DNA from: Methylomonas koyamae
GTDB lineage: Bacteria; Pseudomonadota; Gammaproteobacteria; Methylococcales; Methylomonadaceae
DNA: 46,724 nucleotides
Direction: 5' to 3'
Assembly (NCBI RefSeq): GCF_001644025.1
Contig: NZ_LUUK01000025.1
Span: forward strand, 1-46,724
The notes under the pieces: model-generated
What the model was told of the DNA's origin: nothing
Database searches by the model: none
Seen by the model: only the letters and a program-made list of their open reading frames with translations
Program-made: the position numbers and the translations under genes
In this document: positions 15,099-24,084 of the stretch, one piece after another
How the letters are laid out: each line of letters begins with the position of its first letter
Numbering within the stretch: position 1 is the first letter of the stretch

Positions 15099-16457
15099 AT
15101 GAAACCCGGACTCATGCCATTGGCCTTATCGCTGGTTAGCACCGCAGGGATCGCGCAAGCGTCCGAGCCGGGTTTTAACAGCAACCGCTGGCAGGAAAAT
15201 TACCAATACCTTGCCCAGCAAACTCGGCGGAGCAGCTATGAATCGCTCAAATACCTGCCGCTGACCGCCGACCGCGAGGACGTGTATTTATCCTTGGGCG
15301 GAAATTTTCGGGAACGTTTCAATAGCTACGACAACGATTTGTTCGGACTGAAAACACACGCCGACGGCCAGCAATTTTTGCATCGCTTTTTGCTGCACGC
15401 CGATCTGCGTGCCACCGAACATGTCAGGGCCTTTGTGCAATTGGCCAGCTATCTGTCCAATGATCTGGGGCTGCCGAAAGGGCCTTTGGATAACGATAGC
15501 GCGGATTTACAGCAGGGTTTTATCGACTTACATTTTCAAGCCTTGACCGCTCGAGTGGGGAGACAAGAGTTTGCGCTGGGTTCGTCCCGTTTGATCAGCG
15601 TACGTGAAGGCCAAAATGTGCGGCGGGCATTCGATGGCGTGCGACTCTCGCTAAAAAACGACAGTCTGGACCTGGATGCGTTCGGTTTTGAAGAAGTGGC
15701 GATAACACCGGCGAGTTTCGACGATCGGGGAAATACCCAAGAAAAACTCTGGGGGCTGAACAGCAAATGGTCGTTTAAGCCAACCGATGTCGAGATCTAT
15801 TACATAGGCCTGCAGCGCAAAGACGCCCATTATCAAAACACCGCCGCCGATGAATCCCGCCATTCGTTCGGCAGCCGGGTGTTCGGCAAGCGGTTCGGCT
15901 GGGATTGGAATTTTGAAGGCATTTATCAACTCGGCAGCTTCGGACCGTTGACTATCAATGCCTGGACAGCGGCATCCAACACCGGCTATACCTTTGCCAC
16001 CCCAAGCTGGCGACCGCGCTTGGGTTTAAGCGCCAATATTGCCAGTGGCGACAGGAATGCAAAAGACCGGCAGTTGAATACCTTTAATCCCTTATATCCC
16101 AATCTGTCGTATTTTGAGGAAGCGGCAATATTGGCGCCGCAGAATTTTTTTAATGTGATGCCGAATCTCTCCTTGCAGCCACTGCCGGGCATCCGGCTGT
16201 CCGTTGATTGGAATTTTTACTGGCGCTTGTCAAACAACGATGCGGTTTATGCACGTGGACTTAATCCGTTGGAACAGACGCTAGGCGCTAATGGTCGATT
16301 TGTCACCCAAGCCCTTTCCACCAATATAGAGTGGGAAATCGATAAGCATTTTTCGCTTGGTTTTAGTTACAGCCATTTTTTTGCGGAACAGGTGATTACC
16401 GAAGCGGGAGGACGGGATACCGACTACGTCCGTACCCAATTCAACGCGGTATTCTAA
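15099..16457 (+). CDS. Outer-membrane alginate-export-type porin
   Basis: 452 aa from the ATG at 15099, chosen because GAGGT lies upstream and a signal peptide (MKPGLMPLALSLVSTAGIAQA) follows immediately. The body alternates aromatic/polar strands typical of a beta-barrel, starting with LSLGGNFRERFNSYDND as in alginate-export (AlgE-like) proteins, and ends with a terminal aromatic residue (NAVF) as outer-membrane barrels do. It probably imports or exports the substrate of the two upstream hydrolases; the substrate is not known. Confidence 0.85.
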   Translation: MKPGLMPLALSLVSTAGIAQASEPGFNSNRWQENYQYLAQQTRRSSYESLKYLPLTADREDVYLSLGGNFRERFNSYDNDLFGLKTHADGQQFLHRFLLHADLRATEHVRAFVQLASYLSNDLGLPKGPLDNDSADLQQGFIDLHFQALTARVGRQEFALGSSRLISVREGQNVRRAFDGVRLSLKNDSLDLDAFGFEEVAITPASFDDRGNTQEKLWGLNSKWSFKPTDVEIYYIGLQRKDAHYQNTAADESRHSFGSRVFGKRFGWDWNFEGIYQLGSFGPLTINAWTAASNTGYTFATPSWRPRLGLSANIASGDRNAKDRQLNTFNPLYPNLSYFEEAAILAPQNFFNVMPNLSLQPLPGIRLSVDWNFYWRLSNNDAVYARGLNPLEQTLGANGRFVTQALSTNIEWEIDKHFSLGFSYSHFFAEQVITEAGGRDTDYVRTQFNAVF

Positions 16458-16550
16458 AAACGGGTTCCGTTGCAGTTGGTTGATGCAATTGCCGGCGAGT
16501 TTGCCCCATAATCGGGGAAATTTTTCCGGTTTTTACGACTAAGTTAATTT

Positions 16551-17972
16551 ATGGCTATCGATTCATCCGCCTTGCTAACCCAACCATTCCTAATCTTAGA
16601 AACGCCAATATTTACGCTGGGTACGCAATCGGTCAATGTCATTTGGTTGGCTAAATTCACGTTGTGTTTAGGGTTGATGCTGTTGGTCGTCCGCTGGATA
16701 CGCCATATCCTGAATACGCGCTTGTTGGTCGGCCTGGTTGTCAACGAAGGCGATCGCAAACTGATCGCCAATCTCGCCGGCTTTACGCTGTTGGCGGTTG
16801 GTATCGTAGCGATCATGCAAGTCATGGGCATCAACTTCGAGACACTGGCGCTCATTTTCGGCGGCCTGGGAGTCGCGGTCGGTTTTGGCTTGCAAGACAT
16901 CACCAAGAATATCGCGAGCGGCATTACCCTGATGAGCGAACGCAAACTAAAAGTGGGCGATCTTATTTATTTTGCCGGTGGCGAAGGACGCATCCGGGAT
17001 ATTTTTCTGCGCTCGACCGTGATTACGTCGTTCCAAGGTTCGGAACTGATCATTCCCAATGTTCAGCTCACCAACAATATCGTGGAAAAATGGGGGTATC
17101 AAGCCCAGCGTGGGCGGGTTGAAATTCCGGTTGTCGTCGAACACCAGAGCAATCTGGTATTGGTGACCGAGTTGTTATTGAAAGCCGCCGGCCAGGAACC
17201 CAACGTATTAAGCGATCCGGCACCTAAAGCCTTGCTTCAAGGGTTTGGCGATATCGGGTTGAATTTCGAACTTTGGGTTTGGACGGATCATATCGATCAA
17301 CGTAGTCTGATCAGAAGCGCGTTAAACTTTCGGATTGAGTACTTATTTCGACTGCATGCTATTAAAATTCCCTATCATCCGACGAATAACCGGAACCTTT
17401 ACCCGGCCACGGATGCGGCCGCCAATCTGATCAACGGTTCGCCGGAAGTGGCAAGCATGCCGTCCATACACAATGCTCTCATTGAGCTACCTTATTTTCA
17501 GTATTTCGATGAACTGGAAATACGCGAGCTGATTGAAAAGGGCTCGCCGCGTTATTTCAATCCTGGCGACATTTTGGTTAAACAGGACGAATACTTTCCA
17601 TTTTTCTGCGTCATGCTCAAAGGCGAGGTCGATGCGATATTCGAGAACGAGAAAGTCAGTCAACGCTTGTTTAGCCTGCAACATCGCGATTTTTTCGGCG
17701 AACTGCCCTTGCTTTTGAAGATTCCCTATCCGACATCGATGCGCGCCGTCGGCGAAGTTGTTTTATTTACAATACCCGAGGATTGCTTTGCGGACCTGTT
17801 AAGCCGTTATCCGCAAATCAAGGCCGCGGTTAGCGAAGAAATGCTGAAGCGGCAGGAATACATTCAACTCTGTCAATCGTCGTTGAAAAAAATGGGTTTG
17901 CTCCCCGAAGAATTCGACAATAATCCGGTCACATGGCTAAAAAGCCGGCTAATGAAGCTGTGGGGGAATTGA
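16551..17972 (+). CDS. MscS-family mechanosensitive channel with C-terminal cyclic-nucleotide-binding domain
   Basis: 473 aa. Three membrane helices lie in the first ~110 residues; the pore-lining TM3 is rich in Gly/Ala (FGGLGVAVGFGLQDITKNIASG), followed by the beta domain with VGDLI and IRDIFLRSTVI. From ~330 a cNMP-binding domain begins: FNPGDILVKQDEYFPFF, then FFGELPLLL with the phosphate-binding cassette shape. Channels of this bCNG type join an MscS body to a cNMP domain, so gating by cAMP/cGMP is possible. It stands alone, ~90 bp after the porin gene. Confidence 0.9.
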   Translation: MAIDSSALLTQPFLILETPIFTLGTQSVNVIWLAKFTLCLGLMLLVVRWIRHILNTRLLVGLVVNEGDRKLIANLAGFTLLAVGIVAIMQVMGINFETLALIFGGLGVAVGFGLQDITKNIASGITLMSERKLKVGDLIYFAGGEGRIRDIFLRSTVITSFQGSELIIPNVQLTNNIVEKWGYQAQRGRVEIPVVVEHQSNLVLVTELLLKAAGQEPNVLSDPAPKALLQGFGDIGLNFELWVWTDHIDQRSLIRSALNFRIEYLFRLHAIKIPYHPTNNRNLYPATDAAANLINGSPEVASMPSIHNALIELPYFQYFDELEIRELIEKGSPRYFNPGDILVKQDEYFPFFCVMLKGEVDAIFENEKVSQRLFSLQHRDFFGELPLLLKIPYPTSMRAVGEVVLFTIPEDCFADLLSRYPQIKAAVSEEMLKRQEYIQLCQSSLKKMGLLPEEFDNNPVTWLKSRLMKLWGN

Positions 17973-18402
17973 TCTCTTTCATTTTTTGCAGACAAGCCGT
18001 AATCTCGGTTGTTGCTGGGGCTAGGATCATGCAATATGCCTTATCCCTCGCGCCGGATAGAACAGGTTTAAGAGGATGAGCGCGCCTGGGATCTTCTGGA
18101 GGTTGGCTGACCAGAATCTGAAAGAGAGAAACTCCTATGAGTGGCAAGGCTTGATCTCGATTGAATGTCACTATAAGTACAACTTTAGTGTGTTCAAAAT
18201 CCGTTTTGCTAGTCCTGTAAGCTATTGAATTCAATGGGGGTAAATTCCCGCCATCACAAATTATGAGATTTTGTTAGGTTTTAACCTTTAAACATGAGAC
18301 TTTTTAAAAAAATGGAAATCTCATAATTTATGCAACTTGTTGATTTTTATGTGAGTTGATTTTTCAGAAATTATGAGATCTGACAATTGTCGGTTGAAAA
18401 TC
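17973..18402. other. Gap holding the right copy of the long repeat
   Basis: The first ~280 bp show no ORF or RNA. The remainder is the right repeat copy (18256-18393), which directly precedes the MNT gene and should contain its promoter. Confidence 0.5.
18256..18393 (+). repeat. Right copy of the ~135-bp direct repeat, upstream of mntA-like gene
   Basis: Same order of boxes as the left copy at 8662-8796: AAATTATGAGAT at 18258, a weaker AACATGAGAC at ~18291, inverted ATCTCATAATTT at ~18318, and AAATTATGAGATCTGACA at ~18368. Homology stops ~10 bp before the ATG of the nucleotidyltransferase, so this is probably the promoter/operator of that antitoxin gene. Confidence 0.75.
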
Positions 18403-18693
18403 ATGAAACCATCGGAAGCGCTCGAATCCAAACGCATGGCGATAAGCCAGATCGTTGGCCGGTTTCGAGCGGCCAATCCGCGTGTTTTCGGATCGGTGCT
18501 GTACGGCACCGACCGCGACGGCAGTGATCTTGATTTGTTGGTGGATACGCTGCCAGGAGCGACCTTGTTCGATCTCGGCGGTTTGCAACTTGAACTAGAG
18601 GATTTGCTGGCAGTCCCGGTCGATCTGCTGACTCCCGGCGATCTGCCAGCCAAGTTCCGCGATCGAATATTGGCCGAAGCTCAACCCGTATGA
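18403..18693 (+). CDS. MNT-family nucleotidyltransferase (MntA-type antitoxin), HEPN partner missing
   Basis: 96 aa from the ATG at 18403; an in-frame upstream ATG lies inside the repeat and gives a non-family N-terminus. The MNT signature is complete: FGSVLYGTDRDGSDLDLLV, i.e. GS-x(n)-G-x(n)-SDxDLxV. Such small proteins normally pair with a HEPN ribonuclease encoded immediately downstream with a 4-bp overlap. They neutralise it by AMPylation. Here an overlapping ATG (18690) does exist, but the frame closes after six codons at 18710, where an unrelated gene begins. The antitoxin therefore appears orphaned. Confidence 0.88.
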   Translation: MKPSEALESKRMAISQIVGRFRAANPRVFGSVLYGTDRDGSDLDLLVDTLPGATLFDLGGLQLELEDLLAVPVDLLTPGDLPAKFRDRILAEAQPV

Positions 18694-18709
18694 CAGTCAA
18701 ATTAGGATA

Positions 18710-20671
18710 ATGCTGACCTTATTCGATTTGCAATTAGATGTAGTTCCAGTACAAGTCGCGAAGCTAGCATTCGAACTTCATTGTCAATATACCCAAGAAC
18801 TCATAATTGAGCTAACAAACCCATCTACCATTTCGCCCCAAAAGATTGATGAGCTTTTTTACATTGAAGCAAATCAATTGATATTCAAATCCATAGCTGC
18901 GAGAAATCATTGCACAGCTGTAAATAGCTTTCGTAAGTTCGATAAAAATGACTCATCGATGTCTTTCAGACAGATATTTGATGAAGCTCATCAATTAGGC
19001 ATAAGTGAATTTCAAGAGATAGATACAGCTAGCGGGAGATTTTTGGGTTTAATGACTCAAACAGTGGATGTTCTAATTGCCGCAGTAGAAGCTATCGGTA
19101 GTGCGGATTCTAGTAAAGTCTTTCAAATTTTGAGAAGCATTGGAAATGCTTTGCCATTTCTAAGCAATTTTAGAGTGGAGGACTTAGTTGAATTAGTAGC
19201 TGCGCAGCATTTAAAAACTTCGGGCGATATGGCTGCGGGCATGTTTTTCGATCAATTGATTGACTACCTATCGATGGAGCCAGTACGGGCAAAAGCTCTG
19301 CATGCATTAGTTCGGGAAAACATTGCTAACGAAAATATCACTTTGTATTGCTCTGCCCTGATTGCTTTGGCAAAGGCAGAGCAAGGCCTTGAAGCCATTA
19401 AGCTTGCCTTGAATGATGTAAATTCCGATTGCATCAACCTTTCAGTAAGTGCTTTGCGGGCATTAGGTGGTATAAGTAATGAATGGGATACAGAACCGGG
19501 TTTAAAGAACGACATTCAGAAAGCCATAAAAACGTTGGTTCATCATCCAGATTCACGGATTAGTAGTCAGGCTATAAATACTTTATCCAATGCCGCAGCC
19601 GGTCAGCATGAGCTAATTCCAGAGCTATTAGCTTATGCTAAACCTGATAATCATTCAGTGATACAAGTGCTTAGTAGCTTTGTTTTTATGAATCTTGCGA
19701 TCGTCAAAGAGCTGCCAAATCTGACAGAGATATTATTAGCATTAACTAATTTAAAAGTTGGATATACACATAATTTTGACAGTGTGCTTTCGCGATTGAT
19801 TAAAAATGGTGCTCATGATCAATTGGTGTATGACTGTTTAACTATTTGGATGCTTAAAAATTACGATAGCAGAGCGTTAGACAAAAACTTTAGCTCGTGC
19901 TTTAACCAAAGCCTGATGCAATTGGTAAACAAACCTCTGTTGTCGGAATTGATTACACGTTGGCTAATTTCTGATGAACGGGCTTTGGGTGCGGCTTTTA
20001 GCGATGTTATTAGTTCTCTATGGAGTCATGGATTTCTTCAACCTGTTTTTTCTAAAGACGTTCTCGACACTTTAGAAAATGAAGATTTTAAATATCTCGC
20101 TCGGCGTTTACTCGGCTGGACATTTTTTGAAGAGCCTTTGCTTTCACTGACGTTTTCATTACTAGAGACAGAAGATGCGGAACGAAGAACCTATGGCTGG
20201 GTCCGCGCGTTGTTAGCGAATGATGTTGGACGAAATTATCCTATTGCTACACAGAAAGCCATTCAAGAAAAACTGACCAGTGCTACACCGGAGGTAGAAA
20301 AATTACTACAAGAAACGCAAGCAGAACTCCTTGTTTATGCTGACGCGATCAAGCAATTGCCTATTAGAAGCGAACTGTATCCACCGATGCCTGTGCGTAT
20401 ACGGCATGCCATTGCACTAAAAAGAGCAAAAGAACAACGAGAGGCAAGAGATAAATCTAGCGAGCACTCAATATTCCAACAACTCTTCACAACAGTCCCA
20501 ATAAAAGTTGGCACTGGCAGTTTTTCCATTTATGGCGACAAGATTGGTGAAATCACTCGCTTTGCTTCCCACTCAGTCTTTGTCACGTTACCTGCACAAT
20601 CTGTTATTGATCCTCTTAACGACGAAATTGCTCGAAGGGGCTTTAGATTGGTAAAACGAGGTGATGAATGA
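18710..20671 (+). CDS. Large helical-repeat (HEAT/ARM-like) protein, candidate defence component
   Basis: 653 aa, not recognised as a named family. From about residue 120 to 480 the sequence is a succession of amphipathic helix pairs, such as LYCSALIALAKAEQGLEAI, INLSVSALRALGG and ISSQAINTLSNAAAG, typical of HEAT/ARM-like solenoids. There are no membrane segments. The C-terminus after a charged linker (~600) ends in a small beta-rich piece. The DNA is distinctly AT-richer than the flanks, pointing to transfer. The ATG overlaps the TAA of the six-codon HEPN remnant frame (TAATG). The next gene overlaps by ATGA, so both are translated together. It could be a sensor or scaffold for the nuclease encoded next. 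Confidence 0.65.
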   Translation: MLTLFDLQLDVVPVQVAKLAFELHCQYTQELIIELTNPSTISPQKIDELFYIEANQLIFKSIAARNHCTAVNSFRKFDKNDSSMSFRQIFDEAHQLGISEFQEIDTASGRFLGLMTQTVDVLIAAVEAIGSADSSKVFQILRSIGNALPFLSNFRVEDLVELVAAQHLKTSGDMAAGMFFDQLIDYLSMEPVRAKALHALVRENIANENITLYCSALIALAKAEQGLEAIKLALNDVNSDCINLSVSALRALGGISNEWDTEPGLKNDIQKAIKTLVHHPDSRISSQAINTLSNAAAGQHELIPELLAYAKPDNHSVIQVLSSFVFMNLAIVKELPNLTEILLALTNLKVGYTHNFDSVLSRLIKNGAHDQLVYDCLTIWMLKNYDSRALDKNFSSCFNQSLMQLVNKPLLSELITRWLISDERALGAAFSDVISSLWSHGFLQPVFSKDVLDTLENEDFKYLARRLLGWTFFEEPLLSLTFSLLETEDAERRTYGWVRALLANDVGRNYPIATQKAIQEKLTSATPEVEKLLQETQAELLVYADAIKQLPIRSELYPPMPVRIRHAIALKRAKEQREARDKSSEHSIFQQLFTTVPIKVGTGSFSIYGDKIGEITRFASHSVFVTLPAQSVIDPLNDEIARRGFRLVKRGDE

Positions 20672-22377
20672 AACTGGTTATCTCCGAGTACCTTCGCACC
20701 CTTAAAGAGCGGGATGAGCTTGATCGTTTATTGCCAGACCTGTTATTGGAGATGGGTTACGTTCCTGTGGCACGTCCGCAAACGGGTAATCGACAATACG
20801 GGGTAGATATCGCAGCCAGAGGTAAAAATAAGGAAACAAAGGTTGATGAGTTGCTGCTTTTGGTGGTTAAGCAAGGAGACATTGGCCGAAGCGAATGGGA
20901 TAGCGGCAATCAGTCCGTACGCCAAAGCATCAATGAAATTTTTGACGTCTCTTCAAAGTCCAATCTCGAACCACAGGATAAAGAACGCAGCATTCGCATC
21001 GTGGTTGCCACTGGTGGAGACTTGAAACAAACCGTACAAGAAAACTGGAAGGGGTTTGTCAGTAATAACCAGGATAAAGCATGCATTGAATTTTGGGGCG
21101 CTGATGTTATCGCTACTCTGATCGAAAAATATCTTTTGGATGAACATATTTTTCTTGACGATGACCGGCGCGATTTGCGGCGTGCGCTGGCACTATCCGG
21201 CGATAGTGAATACGACAGGCAAGATTTACATCGCTTATTTATGCGTACGCTGGATTTGAATGACAACGGAGAGTTACTCGACAAACTAAAGACAGGAAAG
21301 GCCTTGTTGAAGGCTTTGCGGATCGTCAATCTGTCTGCTCAGGCGTTTGCACATTGGACACTACGAGATGATGGAGACACTCGCCAAGGTCTTTTTGCGG
21401 TAGAACAAGCCTTGCTTTGGTCGTGGCATCGCATTCAACTCGCTGACGAGAAAACCAGAAATGACGCTATTGCTGGACCTTTCGGCGCGATGTGGTGGGG
21501 TTATTACCGTTTTGCGGCGCAATACTTCGCTAGGATTCAGCCGTATTGTTTCGTGGAAAATAGTTTGACTCGATTTGCCTCTAATGGAGTGGAAGCTTCT
21601 CTGATCACCTTTGAACAAATCGGTATCCTGGCAAGCATCGCATTATTTTTAGGTTTCCATCCAGCCTCCACGGAGGAAGAGAAAAATTCTTTTTTTAATG
21701 ATGCCGGTGAGGTGATTAATGCTTTGGAGGCATTGTTAAACAATAATGGGGTTAGCAGTTCACCCTGTCTTGACCGGCATAGCCAAGACATCACCTTGGC
21801 TCTTTTTGCATTATTTGGAATGGGGCGACTAGAAACTGCCAAGGAATGGTTGCACAAACTGTTTCGCAACGTCGATTACGCTTATAAAGCTAAGAAATTT
21901 ATCCCCATTGCCACGGATTCTTTAGATGATTTGGTAGAGGAAGGCGGCTGGTTAGGAGGGCAAGCCACTGATCGTATGATGGAAATGTCTTGGACGCTGG
22001 CCACTATTGCAGGCTGGAGTGTTATTCTAGGTATGGATGATCTTTATGAAGTGTTAGCGGAAAATGTTAAAGATGCATACCCTAATGTATGTATCCAAAT
22101 CTGGCATCCTGAAAAAGACCTATATCAATATCTCTATTTCCAGACGGCTCATTTCGATTCCGGTGCGACCGAAGCGCCAATCCATTTGCCACCAACGGCA
22201 GCAGAATATAGAAAACAGATGAATATGATTCGGGAATCTGATTTTGGAAAAATTCTCTTTGACTCACCGGCAGCCAAGGAACAACTTATTGGGCTAGATC
22301 TCATTGCTTATCGTCATTTTCAAACACCGATTCCACCTTCAGTTTGGTATTCGCTTCTAAACAATGTTGCTATTTAA
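20668..22377 (+). CDS. PD-(D/E)xK-like nuclease domain protein, candidate defence effector
   Basis: 569 aa. The N-terminal ~170 residues look like a restriction-endonuclease fold: a helix-rich start, GVDIAARG with Asp47, then DELLLLVVKQGDI with Lys68 on a hydrophobic strand, followed by RSEWDSGNQSVRQSINEI and IRIVVATGGDLKQ, then FWGADVIATLIEKYL. The residue two before Lys68 is Val rather than Glu/Gln, so the canonical (E/Q)xK is altered; Glu61 may substitute. The remaining ~400 residues are helical and of unknown role. Overlap of 4 bp with the helical-repeat gene and shared AT-rich composition argue for a two-gene module. Nuclease activity is inference. Confidence 0.6.
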   Translation: MKLVISEYLRTLKERDELDRLLPDLLLEMGYVPVARPQTGNRQYGVDIAARGKNKETKVDELLLLVVKQGDIGRSEWDSGNQSVRQSINEIFDVSSKSNLEPQDKERSIRIVVATGGDLKQTVQENWKGFVSNNQDKACIEFWGADVIATLIEKYLLDEHIFLDDDRRDLRRALALSGDSEYDRQDLHRLFMRTLDLNDNGELLDKLKTGKALLKALRIVNLSAQAFAHWTLRDDGDTRQGLFAVEQALLWSWHRIQLADEKTRNDAIAGPFGAMWWGYYRFAAQYFARIQPYCFVENSLTRFASNGVEASLITFEQIGILASIALFLGFHPASTEEEKNSFFNDAGEVINALEALLNNNGVSSSPCLDRHSQDITLALFALFGMGRLETAKEWLHKLFRNVDYAYKAKKFIPIATDSLDDLVEEGGWLGGQATDRMMEMSWTLATIAGWSVILGMDDLYEVLAENVKDAYPNVCIQIWHPEKDLYQYLYFQTAHFDSGATEAPIHLPPTAAEYRKQMNMIRESDFGKILFDSPAAKEQLIGLDLIAYRHFQTPIPPSVWYSLLNNVAI

Positions 22378-22557
22378 GTTACAAAGTACTTTATATGAGT
22401 CCCTTTCAAGGTCAAATGGCTTCTAGGGAGCACAGAAACGGGGTCAAGTATTGCATAAAGCATTTACAGGTAAATACGTAAAGGCAGCTATCTATTCAAG
22501 AGCTGTCATACGTAATAGTAACGTAACGACTTGAAGGCGTTGTGACCATGATGAAAA

Positions 22558-22863
22558 TCAGCCCGTTCTATTTTCCGGATGTTCTTTCAACCACGTTTTA
22601 AGGGCGTCATTGATGCGGGTTTGCCAGCCGCTTCCGGTCGCCTTGAAAGCCTCGACAATATCGGCATCCAAACGAATGGCGGTAAACACTTTGGGATTAG
22701 CCTTGCGCGGCCTGCCGCCTTTGGGTTTTAGCATTTCAGCTGCCATTTCCGCACCAAAAAGTTCCGGTAGCACCTCTGATGACGGGCGAGCGCGGGCAAA
22801 GTCTTGTTCTGTCCACTCCGGGTTATCCTCGTCGAGCGAAGCGGGGTTAATTCGATTGACCAT
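22558..22863 (-). CDS. brnA: BrnA antitoxin
   Basis: 101 aa from the ATG at 22863; a longer frame exists but this start overlaps the toxin gene by 17 bp as usual. The middle holds GRPRKANPKVFTAIRLDADIVEAFK and the end GWQTRINDALKTWLKEHP, which is the BrnA ribbon-helix-helix with its characteristic order. BrnA binds BrnT and represses the operon promoter. It follows brnT in the same operon. Confidence 0.93.
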   Translation of the reverse strand: MVNRINPASLDEDNPEWTEQDFARARPSSEVLPELFGAEMAAEMLKPKGGRPRKANPKVFTAIRLDADIVEAFKATGSGWQTRINDALKTWLKEHPENRTG

Positions 22864-23116
22864 AGCGTTTTTCCTCTCGTTTATTCGCTTTTCTAAAACT
22901 GATGATATGCAGGGCATCGTCACGGGTGGTAAACACCATGGCAAAAAGACGATCTTCAATCCTGCCGAATGCTCTGAAGCGCCGTTCGCCATAATCCTGG
23001 CGGGTGTCTTCCATGATCAAGGCATGTTGCCAATCGAAGTTTTCGACCATAGTGAAAGGCAAACCGCGTTCCTGGATATTTCTGGCGTTCTTGGCGGGAT
23101 CAAAAGTCAATCTCAT
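22847..23116 (-). CDS. brnT: BrnT toxin (ribonuclease)
   Basis: 89 aa. The family pattern is clear: FDPAKNARNIQERGLPF, then ALIMEDTRQDYGERRF, then LFAMVFTTRDDALHIISFRKANKRE. BrnT is a RelE-like small ribonuclease that stops translation when freed from BrnA. The first gene of the pair, it is transcribed leftward from a promoter near 23130. All conserved residues expected by eye are present, so the pair looks intact. Confidence 0.94.
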   Translation of the reverse strand: MRLTFDPAKNARNIQERGLPFTMVENFDWQHALIMEDTRQDYGERRFRAFGRIEDRLFAMVFTTRDDALHIISFRKANKREEKRYGQSN

Positions 23117-24084
23117 CAGGTTATTGTATAGACAAAATCATGATAAGCCCATCCTGACGCATCCCACTGTCATGAATTTACGATGCTGACCTTGGAAAGG
23201 CTAATAACAATGTGCCATCGATACTCTGGGCTAGTTTTTTCTCTGGCTCGTGACAGACAAAATGCCATGGAGGTTTACGCCGAAACGTTGCAAGTCCAAG
23301 GTCTACTCACTCTGAGCGTATTAGACGACAGGCATGATGCGTCACACATTAGAGTGGTATTGAAACTGGGATTAGGACGGCCAGTTTTAGCCAAGACGGA
23401 TAGGATCGGTGTACTTTCCCATCTCCCATCATTTGGCTCAAAATTGGTTCTATCTGGCAAGCTTGAGCCAAACAACTGCGCCAAGTGCCATATATAAAAT
23501 AAGCGATTGTAATAAAAGGTGTTTTCTTGTGGCTCACGATTGATTTATGAGCCAAGCTTACCAGTCAAAATCGGCGAGACCCCCAGAAATTGCGGCATAA
23601 AATCGGCTTGAACGCACTCCCATGAGCCCCGACCGCATATAAACCCAAGCCGAAGGCGTATAAAAAACGCTAGAAGTTGCCTTCCGGCCTTTGGAAGGTG
23701 CCTTCGGCTGGCTTGAGCGTGCCTTCCGGTGTTTCGGATATGCCTTCCAGGGTTGCGAAGGTACCTTCCGGACATTTTTATGTGCCTTCGGGTTGCGTTT
23801 AGGTGTCTTCCAAGCCTTTGGGAACGCCTTCGCGGCCGTCGGAAACCCGCCCGGATGCTTCGGAAATGACCACAAGGCGATTGCTGATGCCTTCGCCCGG
23901 TTTTATCGGCCAACTGTGCGACATTTTACCGCACTTGTAGAAGCGGAGAGCTTACCTATAATTCGTCGCGACCTATTTTTAGTGTTAGAAATCCCGTCGA
24001 TGGATCATTTCCGCTATGCCGGCTTTCGGATTCGCCGATTCCCGCATGGCTTTAATCGCTTTGTTTTAAAAAGGAGAGCATCCC
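23117..24084. other. Long gap with tandem repeats, no supported gene
   Basis: Short overlapping frames occur on both strands but none has recognisable features, a good ribosome site or family resemblance. The right half is dominated by the 21-bp tandem repeat array (23679-23867). From ~23870 to 24084 lies the upstream region of the next gene, ending in AGGAGA eight bases before its ATG. Confidence 0.45.
23679..23867. repeat. Nine degenerate 21-bp tandem repeats
   Basis: The stretch can be laid out as nine consecutive units of exactly 21 bp, most starting GCCTTC(C/G)GG. Unit starts are 23679, 23700, 23721, 23742, 23763, 23784, 23805, 23826 and 23847. The first 6-8 bases are conserved and the remainder diverged. 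Because 21 is a multiple of three, long frames stay open on both strands and give seven-residue repeats: xAFxxxx on the plus strand, KAxPxxR-like on the minus strand. Whether any is translated is unknown. Confidence 0.8.

Noticed and set aside
23183-23497. Plus-strand frame of 104 codons after brnT
   Set aside because: No recognisable family and an equal-sized frame on the other strand; no clear ribosome site.
23679-23867. CRISPR array
   Set aside because: Units are directly adjacent 21-bp degenerate repeats without spacers, and no cas genes are near.
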